Positions 15,409 to 23,846 of a DNA stretch of 64,000 nucleotides are shown piece after piece. The notes under the pieces were generated by a model. It ran no database searches, was not told where the DNA came from, and saw nothing but the letters and a program-made list of their open reading frames with translations. This DNA is from Planctomycetota bacterium. Its GTDB lineage: Bacteria > Planctomycetota > UBA8742 > UBA2392. The position numbers were made by a program, and so were the translations under genes. The stretch covers positions 992,001 through 1,056,000 of the forward strand of contig JADKGX010000001.1 in NCBI GenBank assembly GCA_016722065.1, given 5' to 3'. Positions within the stretch are counted from its first letter, which is position 1. Every line of letters starts with the position of its first letter.

Positions 15409-16905
15409 TCAGGCAATGCACATCGGGCAATAGAGCTGCGGGTTCGTCGTTGCGGTTTTTTCGTCGACTCGGCTTACCGGTGTTGTGTGCGGGGCGGTGC
15501 GGATGATCTCGGGGTTGTCTTTGCACTCCTGGGCGATCTGCTTCATCACTTCCACAAAGAAATCCAGCGTCTCTTTGCTTTCGGTTTCTGTGGGCTCGAC
15601 CATCATCGCGCCATGTCCGCCCACAACGTTGGGCTGCGGGAAGTAGATCGTCATGGGGTGAATGCCGTAATCAATCATGCGCTTGGCGATATCCAGCGCG
15701 CTGATGTGGTATTGCTCGTGCTGTGTTTTATCCGTGAAAACAACCTCGTGGGCGCAGGCTTTGTCGTTCTGGATGTGATAGACGCCGCGCAGTTTCGCGC
15801 GCAGGTAGTTGGCGTTCAGCACCGCGTTCTCGCCGTTGCGCCGCACGCCTTCACGGCCAAGCTGGCTCATGTAGATGTAGGCCATCACCAGCGCGCCGTA
15901 GTTGCCAAAGAAGCTGCGCACCTTGCCGATGGAATCCGGCCGCTTGCTGTCCAGGCTGTAGCTGCCGTCGGCGTTGCGCACCGGGCGGGGTGTGGGCAGG
16001 TAAGGTTCCAGGTGGCTGGCCACGGCAATCGGCCCGGCACCGGGGCCACCGGCACCGTGGGGAACGCTGTAGGTCTTGTGCAGGTTGAAGTGCATGACAT
16101 CCACGCCGTAATCGCCAGGCCGCACCATGCCCTGAATGGCGTTCATGTTTGCGCCGTCCATGTACAACTGCGCGCCGGCCGCGTGCAGCAGACGGGCAAT
16201 CTCGACCATGTTCGGCTCAAGAATGCCCAGCGTGCTGGGGTTGGTGATCATCATGGCCGCGGTGTCAGGGCCAATGGCGGCCTTGAGTGCCGCAAGGTCG
16301 ACACTGCCGTCGGCGGTGCTCTTGAGTGTCAGCGGCACAAAGCCTGCCAGCGCCGCCGTGGCGGGGTTGGTGCCGTGGGCGCTGTCGGGAATGATCACCT
16401 TGGTGCGGGTCTTGCCTTCGCCCTTGGACTCAAAGTAGGCCTTGATGACCATCAAGCCGGTCATTTCGCCCTGGGCGCCGGCGGCCGGTTGCAGCGTAAC
16501 GGCGGGCAGACCGCTGATTTCCGAAAGCCAGGATTCCAGCGTGACCATGAGTTCGATGTGGCCCTGCAGGTCGGCCTCTGGCAGGTGCGGGTGGGCCTTG
16601 GTGAAACCGGGCAGCGAAAGCAGCGTGACGTTGATCTTGGGGTTGTACTTCATGGTGCAGGACCCCAGCGGATAGAAGTTGCGATCGACGCTGAAGTTCT
16701 TCTGGGCAAGGTTCTTGAAGTGGCGCACGAGATCAAGCTCGCCTACCTCGGGCAGGTTGGCGGGCTTGGCGCGAAGTTTGGCACCCCTAAGGGCAACTTT
16801 CACGTCCACCTTGGGCACATCAAGTTCCGGCAAGCGCAGGCAACGACGCCCGGGCTTGGAAACTTCGAAGAGCAGCTTTTCGGCAGGGTTGGCGAGGACG
16901 GTCAT
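15409..16905 (-). CDS. gcvPB: glycine dehydrogenase (decarboxylating) subunit 2
   Basis: The PLP-binding half of the split P protein of the glycine cleavage system. With subunit 1 it decarboxylates glycine and passes the aminomethyl group to lipoyl-H protein. The 498 residues include the PLP-lysine motif FNLHKTYSVPHGAGGPG, FYPLGSCTMKYNPK and LQPAAGAQGEMTG, all typical of GcvPB. The ATG at 16905 (GAGAAG upstream) gives MTVLANPAEKLLFE; longer readings run into the repeat element at 16931. It is the last gene of gcvT-H-PA-PB. The gap to gcvPA holds a short inverted-arm repeat, and the gap downstream holds the four-helix-bundle element. Confidence 0.96.
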   Translation of the reverse strand: MTVLANPAEKLLFEVSKPGRRCLRLPELDVPKVDVKVALRGAKLRAKPANLPEVGELDLVRHFKNLAQKNFSVDRNFYPLGSCTMKYNPKINVTLLSLPGFTKAHPHLPEADLQGHIELMVTLESWLSEISGLPAVTLQPAAGAQGEMTGLMVIKAYFESKGEGKTRTKVIIPDSAHGTNPATAALAGFVPLTLKSTADGSVDLAALKAAIGPDTAAMMITNPSTLGILEPNMVEIARLLHAAGAQLYMDGANMNAIQGMVRPGDYGVDVMHFNLHKTYSVPHGAGGPGAGPIAVASHLEPYLPTPRPVRNADGSYSLDSKRPDSIGKVRSFFGNYGALVMAYIYMSQLGREGVRRNGENAVLNANYLRAKLRGVYHIQNDKACAHEVVFTDKTQHEQYHISALDIAKRMIDYGIHPMTIYFPQPNVVGGHGAMMVEPTETESKETLDFFVEVMKQIAQECKDNPEIIRTAPHTTPVSRVDEKTATTNPQLYCPMCIA

Positions 16906-16930
16906 GGTCTTCTCGATTCGGACTGCGGTT

Positions 16931-17009
16931 GGTCCACTGATAAACACAGATGCACACAGATGCCTTCGGATCAGCCTTATCTGCGTTCATCTGAGTTCAT
17001 CTGTGGACC
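16931..17009. repeat. gene-less inverted-arm element (10-bp units) between gcvPA and gcvPB
   Basis: The outer ends GGTCCAC and GTGGACC are exact inverted repeats. Inside, the left arm has ACACAGATGC units and the right arm the inverted ATCTGNGTTC units, period 10, around a centre of about 15 bases. The arms match at roughly 24 of 32 positions. The neighbouring GACTGCGGTT at 16921 resembles the outer end of the four-helix-bundle element (GAACTGCGGTT). Confidence 0.65.
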
Positions 17010-17046
17010 TCATTGGTGTTGGATTCAGGTTCAGCGTATTGCCGCC

Positions 17047-18444
17047 TCAAACCGCTACGGGCTTGCCCTTCATGGCTTCCGCCAGCGCCTCGGCGTAGCG
17101 GTCGATATCGGCCTTGGTCGTGACTTCGGTGATCGCGACCAGGTACTGGCCCCTGCGGCCCTTGCCGTACTTGTCCAGCGGCAAGCCGCCTGCGACCTTT
17201 TTCTTGAGCAGCTTCTTTTCCAGGCCCGGCGCGGCCTGGATGACGAACTCGTTGAACACCGGCGCGCCGGTGTGGGCCAGCTTGACGCCCGGCACGCTGG
17301 TCAACTTCTGGATCGCGTACTGGGTTTTGGCCACGCTGTGTTCAGCAAGTTCCACAAAACCCTGCTTGCCCCAGGCGGCCAGGTGAATCAGGGCTCGCAG
17401 GGCGCAAAGGCTCTGGTTGGTGCAGATGTTGCTGGTTGCCTTTTCGCGCCGGATGTGCTGTTCGCGTGTGGCAAGCGCCAGCGCAAAGGCGCGGCGGCCG
17501 TCCTTGTCTTTGGTTTCGCTGACAATGCGGCCGGGCATTTTGCGCAGCCATTCCTTTTTGCTGGCAAAGAAGCCAAAGGCCGGCCCGCCCAGAAACTGGT
17601 GGTTGCCAAGGCTTTGGCCCTCGCCAACGCATACGTCAACGCCCGATTCGGCGGGCGACTGCAACAGGGCAAGTGACAGCGCCTCGCCGACCGCCTGCAC
17701 GACCAGGATCTCGTTTTCTTTGGCGGCGGCCACCACGGCTTCCACGTCTTCGATCACGCCCAGATAGTTGGGCGACTGCACGGCCACGGCGAACACTTTA
17801 CGCGTCAAGGCCTTGGCCAGGGCATTGCCGTCAACGCGGCCATCGGCCCCCGGTGCGACCTGCGCAATCTTGATGCCAGCGACATCGGCGTAGGTCTTGC
17901 ACACCTGCATGTATTCGGGGTTCACCGCGCCGGCCAGCACAAATGTGTTGCGGTTTTCTTTGCGGTGGCGGTCTTCGCTGACGTGCTTGCCCATCATCAT
18001 GGCTTCGGCCAGCGCGCTGGCGCCGTCGTACATGCTGGCGTTGGCGACCTCAAGCCCGGTCAGCGCGGTAATGCTGCTTTGAAACTCGTAGATGAATGTC
18101 AGCGTGCCCTGGCTGCACTCAGGCTGATAGGGCGTGTAGGCCGTGATGAAGCTGCCGTCATACAGCGCAATGTGGTCAATCAGCGTGCTGACGAAGTGGT
18201 TGTAAATGCCGCCGCCGCGAAAGTAGGCGTAGTCGCCGGCGTTTTTTGTCTTCGCCAGCAACTCCTGGATGTGCCGTGTGACTTCCAGTTCGCCTTTGCC
18301 TTTGGGCAGCTTGAGCATGCCTGGGTCAGACATCTTCAGCCGCAAGTTGGCCGGAATGTCCTTGAACAGGTCTTCAATGGAGCCCACGCCGATGGCCTTG
18401 AGCATCTCGGCCCGGTCGGCTTCTGTGTTCTGGATGAATGGCAT
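17047..18444 (-). CDS. gcvPA: glycine dehydrogenase (decarboxylating) subunit 1
   Basis: N-terminal half of the split glycine decarboxylase; it pairs with GcvPB. At 465 residues it is of normal length. Motifs include YFRGGGIYNHFVSTLIDH, SQGTLTFIYEFQS, NASMYDGASALAEAMMM and GEGQSLGNHQFLGGPAFG. The start at 18444 (MPFIQNTEADRAEML) is set by the strong ribosome-binding site CCGGAGGGG 2-11 bases upstream. A heptad inverted-arm repeat begins only 13 bases upstream of the start codon, so it is probably transcribed in the leader between gcvH and gcvPA and might affect the translation ratio of the subunits. Confidence 0.96.
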   Translation of the reverse strand: MPFIQNTEADRAEMLKAIGVGSIEDLFKDIPANLRLKMSDPGMLKLPKGKGELEVTRHIQELLAKTKNAGDYAYFRGGGIYNHFVSTLIDHIALYDGSFITAYTPYQPECSQGTLTFIYEFQSSITALTGLEVANASMYDGASALAEAMMMGKHVSEDRHRKENRNTFVLAGAVNPEYMQVCKTYADVAGIKIAQVAPGADGRVDGNALAKALTRKVFAVAVQSPNYLGVIEDVEAVVAAAKENEILVVQAVGEALSLALLQSPAESGVDVCVGEGQSLGNHQFLGGPAFGFFASKKEWLRKMPGRIVSETKDKDGRRAFALALATREQHIRREKATSNICTNQSLCALRALIHLAAWGKQGFVELAEHSVAKTQYAIQKLTSVPGVKLAHTGAPVFNEFVIQAAPGLEKKLLKKKVAGGLPLDKYGKGRRGQYLVAITEVTTKADIDRYAEALAEAMKGKPVAV

Positions 18445-18457
18445 GGCCCCTCCGGGG

Positions 18458-18555
18458 CAATGAACAATGATCAATGAACAATGAACAATGGCGCTGCGGG
18501 AACTCGTCCCAAACCGCTAGCAATGAGCCCATTGTTCATTGCTCATTGTTCATTG
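18458..18555. repeat. gene-less heptad inverted-arm element between gcvH and gcvPA
   Basis: The left arm 18458-18490 is CAATGAA, CAATGAT, CAATGAA, CAATGAA, CAATG. The right arm 18530-18555 is the inverted CATTGTT, CATTGCT, CATTGTT, CATTG (25 of 26 positions match). The centre is 39 bp. Same architecture as the element at 14896 but with a different unit and no gene. Confidence 0.7.
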
Positions 18556-18571
18556 CGCGGCGAAGCCGCGC
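18555..18571 (-). other. hairpin directly after the gcvH stop codon
   Basis: GCGCGGC-GAA-GCCGCGC, a 7-bp perfect stem touching both the gcvH stop codon and the outer end of the heptad element. There is no T-run, so mRNA stabilisation or partial termination is more likely than full termination. Confidence 0.5.
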
Positions 18572-18967
18572 TTAGTGCGCTTCTTCGGCCAGCTGCTTTT
18601 CGTAATCGGCCTTCGATTTGGCGGCGTCGAGCTCTTTGGCGTTGTCGGGCTTGATCTTGATCAGCCAGCCGTTGCCAAAGGCGTCTTTCTTCAGCGCGCT
18701 GAAATCGTCGTCGCTGACCGTGTCGTTGACGGCCAGTACCTTGCCGCTGACAGGGCTGATCAGGTCGCTGACGGCCTTGACGCTTTCGATTTCGCCAAAG
18801 GGCGAGCCCTTGGTGACCTTGTCGCCTTTTTCAGGCAGGTCAACAAACGTGAGGTCATTGAGCTGTTCGACCGCAAAATCCGTGATGCCGATTACGATCG
18901 TGCCGTCTTTTTCAAGGCGGCCCCATTCGTGGGATTCCAGGTAGCGAACGTTGTCAGGACGAGCCAT
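18572..18967 (-). CDS. gcvH: glycine cleavage system H protein
   Basis: Lipoyl carrier of the glycine cleavage system, shuttling the aminomethyl group between P, T and L proteins. At 131 residues it is of the usual size. The lipoylation site is the Lys of ESVKAVSD (with GEIESVKAVSDLISPVSG), and the N-terminus YLESHEWGRLEKDGTIVIGI is typical. Lipoylation could depend on the LipB encoded at 36717-37496. It follows gcvT by 42 bases in the same operon. Confidence 0.97.
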   Translation of the reverse strand: MARPDNVRYLESHEWGRLEKDGTIVIGITDFAVEQLNDLTFVDLPEKGDKVTKGSPFGEIESVKAVSDLISPVSGKVLAVNDTVSDDDFSALKKDAFGNGWLIKIKPDNAKELDAAKSKADYEKQLAEEAH

Positions 18968-19009
18968 GTGAGTGTTCCAGTCGGGTCGAGAGTTGGTTTT
19001 CGGGTCTGG

Positions 19010-20152
19010 CTATTTCTTTCCGGGGCGCTTGTAAAACGGCAGTGGCACCACAATGGCCTTGAACATCACTTCGCCCGGTTCCACTTTACGTGTGCCCTTG
19101 CCTTTGAACTCCACGTGGTACAGGGTGCCTACTTCTGCGGCCTTGGCGGGCACAAAGGCCGTGGCAATCACCTGGTCCAACCACGGCGCCATGGTGCCGC
19201 TGCAGACGCGGCCCACGGGCTTGCCGTCGCGGTATACTTCCTGGCCCTGTCGCGGAATGCGCTTGCCCTCCACGTGCAGGCCGACCAGCTTCATTTCGAG
19301 GCCTTTTTTCTTCAGTTCCTCGGTGGCCTGTTTGCCCACGAACTCGGGTTTGTCCAGCCGCACGGCCCAATCCAGCCCTGCTTCCAGAGGGTTGATCGTG
19401 TCGGTGATTTCATGCCCGTGTAGCGGCATACCGGCTTCCAGGCGCAGCGTGTCGCGACAACCCAGACCGGCGGGGCCGGCGCCCAGGTTTTTGCCAACGT
19501 TCAACAACTCGCGCCAGAAGCGCGCGGCTTCCTTGGTGGGCATGATCAGTTCAAAGCCGTCTTCGCCGGTATAGCCCGTGCGTGAAACCAGCACCTGGGC
19601 CTCGCCCAGCACGGTGCCACGGGTGAAGCGGTAGTACTTGAGTTGCTTGGTGTCGACGTCGCTGACCTTGTTCAGCAGGTTCACGCTTTCCGGCCCCTGC
19701 AGGGCGATCATGGCGTAATCTTCGCTCATGTCGGTGATTTCGACGACGAAGCCTTTGCGCTCGCGCTCAATCCATTTCCAGATCACGTCGCGGTTGCCTG
19801 CATTGACGACCAGCAGGGTCGCTTCGTCGCCGGCGCCGTACACCAGTACGTCGTCCAGAATGCCACCCTGGCCGTTCATGATGACGCTGTAGCGGATCTG
19901 GCCGGGCTTCATGTCGGCGCGGCAGTTGGAAATGATCTTGTCGACCAGCTTGATGTGGTCTCGGCCCGAGAACCAGTAACGGCCCATGTGGCTGACATCA
20001 AACAGCCCCACCTTGGTGCGGACGCGAAGGTGCTCTTCCTTGATGTTGCTGTAGGTGACCGGCATGTACCAGCCCGCAAAATCCACCATGCGGGCACCAA
20101 GGCGTACATGTTCCTCTTTAAGCGGCGTTTCGCGCACGCGGACCTCCGGCAT
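19010..20152 (-). CDS. gcvT: glycine cleavage system T protein (aminomethyltransferase)
   Basis: Transfers the methylene group from aminomethyl-lipoyl-H protein to tetrahydrofolate, releasing ammonia. At 380 residues it is of normal length. Motifs: MVDFAGWYMPVTYSNIKEEH, GLFDVSHMGRYW, SRTGYTGEDGFEL and the folate-site region GLGCRDTLRLEAGMPLHGHE. It is the first gene of the gcv operon. The ATG at 20152 has no strong ribosome-binding site. The 79-base gap to the antiporter gene contains TTGACG as a possible -35 but a poor -10, and it is too short for a full tandem glycine riboswitch. Confidence 0.96.
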   Translation of the reverse strand: MPEVRVRETPLKEEHVRLGARMVDFAGWYMPVTYSNIKEEHLRVRTKVGLFDVSHMGRYWFSGRDHIKLVDKIISNCRADMKPGQIRYSVIMNGQGGILDDVLVYGAGDEATLLVVNAGNRDVIWKWIERERKGFVVEITDMSEDYAMIALQGPESVNLLNKVSDVDTKQLKYYRFTRGTVLGEAQVLVSRTGYTGEDGFELIMPTKEAARFWRELLNVGKNLGAGPAGLGCRDTLRLEAGMPLHGHEITDTINPLEAGLDWAVRLDKPEFVGKQATEELKKKGLEMKLVGLHVEGKRIPRQGQEVYRDGKPVGRVCSGTMAPWLDQVIATAFVPAKAAEVGTLYHVEFKGKGTRKVEPGEVMFKAIVVPLPFYKRPGKK

Positions 20153-20231
20153 CTATCGGGGGCTACGGTTTTGCCTCAACGAGGGGTAAGCGTCAACGGC
20201 CCCAAATTGTGGTGTGTCAGTAACTTACTTG

Positions 20232-22292
20232 CTAGACCACGGGTTCGATCCGTTCCGACATCGGTTCAGGAATCGACCCGGACTCGAGATAGGTCATGGC
20301 GTTGCGAATGTCTTCCAGCGAGCCCACCAGGTAAAGAATGTCGCCTTCCGCCAATGGGTCGTCCGGGCGCGGTTGGCTGGCCAGCAGGCCGTCACGCCGC
20401 AGGGCGATCACACTGGCGCCAGTACGGGCGCGCAAGTTGAGGTCCAGCAGCGTCTTGCCCCGCGAAAAACAGGTGGCGCTTACCAGAACGCTTTCGACCT
20501 TGAGATCCGCCAGTTCCTGCAAGTCGGGCAGCTTGGGCCGCGGCAGGGTGGAGGACCGCGCACTGCCCTGGGTGTTGTCGCGCACCAGGGCGACTTCGCG
20601 GTCAATCACGTTGCGCGGAACATTCAACATGCGCAACACGCGGGCCATGATTTCAACGGCGGCCTCAAGTTCTTCGCTGACGACTTCCGTGGCGCCCTGT
20701 TTTCGCATCTGGTCGCCGGCACCCAGATAGTGTGTGCGCACGACAATCGGCGTTTCCGGGGCATAGCGGTGCACGGCGTCCAGGGTGCGGTGAGCCGCGC
20801 CGGGGTCATTGATGGTCAGCACAAAGGCCGCTGCGTGGCGCACCCGCGCGTGGTGAAGGGCTTCTTCACTGGTGACGTCAGCGTAATAGACGGGTTCTTT
20901 TTGCAGGCGCGCGGCGCGCACGGTTTCGGCATTCATGTCCAGCACCACGTAGCGTACACCCACGGCCTTGAGCGCCGAAACCACGGCCCGGCCGCCCACG
21001 CCATAACCCGCAACGACCACGTGATGGCTGGCTTCTTCCAGGTCGCGGGCCGGGGAATCCACCCCGCGCACGCCCAGCAGCCTTTCCAGGGGCCGCAGCA
21101 GCCGCGCACCCGCAGCCAGGTGGGGCGAAAAGCGCAGCACCAGCGGCGTGACAAACATGGACAGCACAGCGGCAGCGGAAATCCAGCGGCCTTCCTGGCC
21201 CAGGCTCATCAAATCGAGCGCCCCGGCGGTCTTCATGATCACGATGCCGAACTCGCCAAACTGGGCAAGCCCAAGCCCCGCGACAATCGCCGCGCGGGCC
21301 GGAAAGCGCATGAACATGGCGGCAATTGTGGCCAGCAAACCCTTGCCGATCACCAGCCCGGCAAAGATGCCCAGCACGATCAGCGGTGCATCCAGCAGCG
21401 TGCGCCAGTCAAACAGCATGCCCAGCGAGATGAAGAACAGCGCGTTCAGCACATCGCGCAAGGGCAGCACGTCAGACAGCGCGCGGTTGGCATAGGGCGA
21501 TTCAGCCAGGACAATGCCGGCCAGAAACGCACCCAGCGCCATCGACAGCCCGGCGTATTCGGTCGCAAAAGCAATGCCGATGCAAACGGTCAGGATGGCC
21601 AGAATGAAAATCTCGCGCGAGCGCGTCGCATCCACGCGGCGCAGCAGAACTGGCAGCACCATCTTGGCCACAAGGTAGGTCGCCACCACGGCCAGTGCGG
21701 CCTGGCCCAGCGCCAGCCCGATGTTTTTCGCCAGTGTCAGCGCGTCGCCAGCACCGGCCAGCACGGGCAAGGCCAGCAGCATAGGAATCACGCACAGGTC
21801 TTGAAAAATCAGCGTACCCACAATGAAGCGCCCGTGCGGGGCATCGACTTCGCCGCGATCCTGCAGCCCGCGCAGTACGACGGCCGTACTGGACAGCGAC
21901 ACGGCAAAGGCCACCGGCAGCGCGGCCCGAAACGGCAACCCGCAGGCCAGGCCAACGCCCAGCGCCGCAACCACAGTCAGTGACACCTGCAGGGTGCCGC
22001 CGATCAGCAGCGGTTTGCCGATGCGCAGAAAGCGCGAAAGCGGAAACTCGAGCCCGATTGTGAACAGCAGCAGAACCACGCCGATTTCCGCCAGCAGGCT
22101 GATTGATTCCGGGTCGCTGACCAGCCGCATGCCATAGGGGCCGCAGATCGCCCCGGCCACCAGCATGCCCGCCACAGCGGGCAGTTTCAGCCGTGCCATG
22201 ACCAGCGCAGCGACTACACCAACGGCCATCAGCACGCCGATTTCCTGCAGCGTTTGAAAGCGCGCCATGTCGCCTGCAGAAAGCAGTATCAT
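20232..22292 (-). CDS. CPA2-family cation:proton antiporter with TrkA domains (Kef-like)
   Basis: Inner-membrane monovalent-cation/proton antiporter of 686 residues. The first ~390 residues contain about 12 membrane segments with family motifs (GVVLLLFTIGLEFPLSRFL, AVSLSSTAVVLRGL, GAFLAGIVLAESPY). Then come a TrkA-N/RCK domain with the nucleotide-binding VVAGYGVGGRAVVSAL and a TrkA-C domain near 590-665 (LNLRARTGASVIALRRDG). This is the layout of KefB/KefC-type K+ efflux systems. The ATG at 22292 has AGGG 8 bases upstream. No KefF-like ancillary subunit is adjacent. It lies 79 bases upstream of gcvT on the same strand, though a functional link is unlikely. Confidence 0.9.
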   Translation of the reverse strand: MILLSAGDMARFQTLQEIGVLMAVGVVAALVMARLKLPAVAGMLVAGAICGPYGMRLVSDPESISLLAEIGVVLLLFTIGLEFPLSRFLRIGKPLLIGGTLQVSLTVVAALGVGLACGLPFRAALPVAFAVSLSSTAVVLRGLQDRGEVDAPHGRFIVGTLIFQDLCVIPMLLALPVLAGAGDALTLAKNIGLALGQAALAVVATYLVAKMVLPVLLRRVDATRSREIFILAILTVCIGIAFATEYAGLSMALGAFLAGIVLAESPYANRALSDVLPLRDVLNALFFISLGMLFDWRTLLDAPLIVLGIFAGLVIGKGLLATIAAMFMRFPARAAIVAGLGLAQFGEFGIVIMKTAGALDLMSLGQEGRWISAAAVLSMFVTPLVLRFSPHLAAGARLLRPLERLLGVRGVDSPARDLEEASHHVVVAGYGVGGRAVVSALKAVGVRYVVLDMNAETVRAARLQKEPVYYADVTSEEALHHARVRHAAAFVLTINDPGAAHRTLDAVHRYAPETPIVVRTHYLGAGDQMRKQGATEVVSEELEAAVEIMARVLRMLNVPRNVIDREVALVRDNTQGSARSSTLPRPKLPDLQELADLKVESVLVSATCFSRGKTLLDLNLRARTGASVIALRRDGLLASQPRPDDPLAEGDILYLVGSLEDIRNAMTYLESGSIPEPMSERIEPVV

Positions 22293-22340
22293 GAGTAACC
22301 CTGGGGCGACTCTAGCGCCCCGAACCCGCTTGCGCACCAA

Positions 22341-22368
22341 CGACAAAGGGCCGGCACAAGGCCGGCCC
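22341..22368 (-). terminator. hairpin terminator between accD and the antiporter gene
   Basis: GGGCCGGC at 22348-22355 pairs with GCCGGCCC at 22361-22368 across a 5-base loop. On the minus strand it is followed by TTTGTCG. Confidence 0.55.
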
Positions 22369-22425
22369 CTGCGTTGCGTGATTGTCTGCTGCTTGCGCAG
22401 GCAGCCGTCGGGCACGGGGCAATCC

Positions 22426-22459
22426 TGCAAAAATGCAACGCGGGGCGCTTGCGCGCCCC
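22426..22459 (-). terminator. terminator of accD
   Basis: GGGGCGC/GCGCCCC stem (22442-22448 and 22453-22459, 4-base loop). On the minus strand a TTTTT run follows about 8 bases after the stem. Confidence 0.6.
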
Positions 22460-22488
22460 GGTTTCTGGTCAATCTGCGGAAAGGTTTG

Positions 22489-23397
22489 CTAGTTGCGGGC
22501 CTTGGCTTCGGCCTTGAGCGATTCTTTGTTGATCTTTGCTGTGGCGCGGCTGACGGAGGATTTGCGGAAAGCCGGCAGGTCCTTGCAGCAATAGCGCAGC
22601 AGCGAAAGCAGCCGCTGGCGCAGTTCCTTGCGGTGGCACACCTGGTCCACAAAGCCGCGTTCCAGCAGGAACTCGCTAGTCTGGAAGCCTGCGGGCAGTT
22701 CCTGGCGCACGGTCTGGGCAATCACGCGCGGGCCGGCAAAGCCCAGCAGGGCCTGGGGTTCGGCAATGCTGATATCGCCCAGCGCAGCCCAACTGGCCAT
22801 GCTGCCGCCCATGGTGGCGTTGGTCAGCACGGTGATGTACAGCCCGCCGGAATCCTGCAACCGCTTGATGGCGGCACTGCTTTTGGCCATCTGGAACAGG
22901 CTCAAAATACCTTCTTCCATGCGCGCGCCACCGCCGGAACCGCTGACAATGATCAACGGAATACCGCGCTTGCGGGCTTCTTCGGCGCCGCGGGCAATCT
23001 TTTCGCCCACCACGCTGCCCATCGAGCCCATGATGAAGTTGGCATCAATCATGCCAAAGACCACTTCTTTGCCGCCGATCTGGCCAATGCCAAACACCGC
23101 GGCCTCGTTGTGGCCGGTGTTTTCCTGGGCTTGCTTGAGTTTGTCCTTGTAGCTGCGCTTACCCTTGAACCCCAAAGGGTCAATGGATTGCAGGTTGGTG
23201 AACATTTCGTCAAAGGTGCCTTCATCCAGCAGGTATTCGACGCGCTGTTCTACCGTCAGGCGAAAATGAAAGCCGCATTCCGGGCAAACGTGGTGCTGTT
23301 CCTCAACTACCTTGCGGTAGACCATGGCCTCGCAGGACGTGCACTTCATCCAGAGGCCATCGGGGGCGCTTCGTTTGCTTGAAAGAGCCCATTTCAT
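22489..23397 (-). CDS. accD: acetyl-CoA carboxylase carboxyltransferase subunit beta
   Basis: Beta subunit of the carboxyltransferase that moves CO2 from carboxybiotin to acetyl-CoA, the first step of fatty-acid synthesis. At 302 residues it is of normal length. The N-terminal zinc ribbon has Cys19, Cys22, Cys38 and Cys41 (WMKCTSCEAMVY, VCPECGFHF). The crotonase-fold core shows MGSMGSVVGEKIARG, SGSGGGARMEEG and NATMGGSMASWAALGDI. AAAGGGGC precedes the ATG at 23397, and a plausible promoter lies 35-62 bases upstream. accA is not in the window. Flanked by terminators, so likely monocistronic. Confidence 0.97.
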   Translation of the reverse strand: MKWALSSKRSAPDGLWMKCTSCEAMVYRKVVEEQHHVCPECGFHFRLTVEQRVEYLLDEGTFDEMFTNLQSIDPLGFKGKRSYKDKLKQAQENTGHNEAAVFGIGQIGGKEVVFGMIDANFIMGSMGSVVGEKIARGAEEARKRGIPLIIVSGSGGGARMEEGILSLFQMAKSSAAIKRLQDSGGLYITVLTNATMGGSMASWAALGDISIAEPQALLGFAGPRVIAQTVRQELPAGFQTSEFLLERGFVDQVCHRKELRQRLLSLLRYCCKDLPAFRKSSVSRATAKINKESLKAEAKARN

Positions 23398-23431
23398 GCA
23401 GTGCCCCTTTCAACGGGACGTGAGTCCGGTG

Positions 23432-23459
23432 ATCCTATGACTGGAAGTGTGCCGGTCAA
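23432..23459 (-). promoter_or_regulatory. candidate sigma70-type promoter of accD
   Basis: On the minus strand TTGACC (23454-23459), a 16-base spacer and TAGGAT (23432-23437), matching the consensus at 5 of 6 and 4 of 6 positions. A transcript would begin about 28 bases before the accD start codon. Confidence 0.55.
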
Positions 23460-23846
23460 CAGGGATTTGCGCCGCCAATGCGCCATGACACACAACGTTT
23501 GTCCTGGTAACAGCTTATGCATAGTCACGGCAACAGATTTGGGGCTGTGTTGGTTAGCACTTACTAGATAAGGCCGCAAATTGCGGTCCTGAAGGATTGC
23601 GAATCGCACCCGCACGCTTTCAGGCGCGAGCCAAACCTCGTTATCGGACGAAACCGTCAACCTACATGAGCAAATCGTGGTGGCAGGGGCGGCGCCCGGC
23701 TGCCTGGCCCGGGTGCTGTTGGTCACCACGCGGGCGGCCTGTATCGGCCCGGCTATCTGCGGGACTTTCGAGCCCCGATCGGGCACAATGCCGTGCAAGC
23801 CAATGCTTCTGTTTGCCAATCACGTTGTATGCGGTCCAAGCGCACT
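23460..23846. other. noncoding gap upstream of accD and the DUF1232 gene
   Basis: No gene I can support; open frames here look like chance. It includes the palindrome CCGCAA-A-TTGCGG near 23574-23586, which might be an operator. Divergent promoters for accD and the DUF1232 gene are expected here. Confidence 0.45.

Noticed and set aside
18458..18555. Short tandem repeats as a CRISPR array
   Set aside because: Units are 7 bp without spacers and are arranged as two inverted arms; no cas genes are present.
20153..20231. Glycine riboswitch upstream of gcvT
   Set aside because: The 79-base gap is too short for a tandem aptamer and shows no recognisable glycine-aptamer core.
20236..20262. GGGTTCGATCCG resembling a tRNA T-loop
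   Set aside because: It is the end of the antiporter coding sequence, and no acceptor, D or anticodon stems can be built around it.
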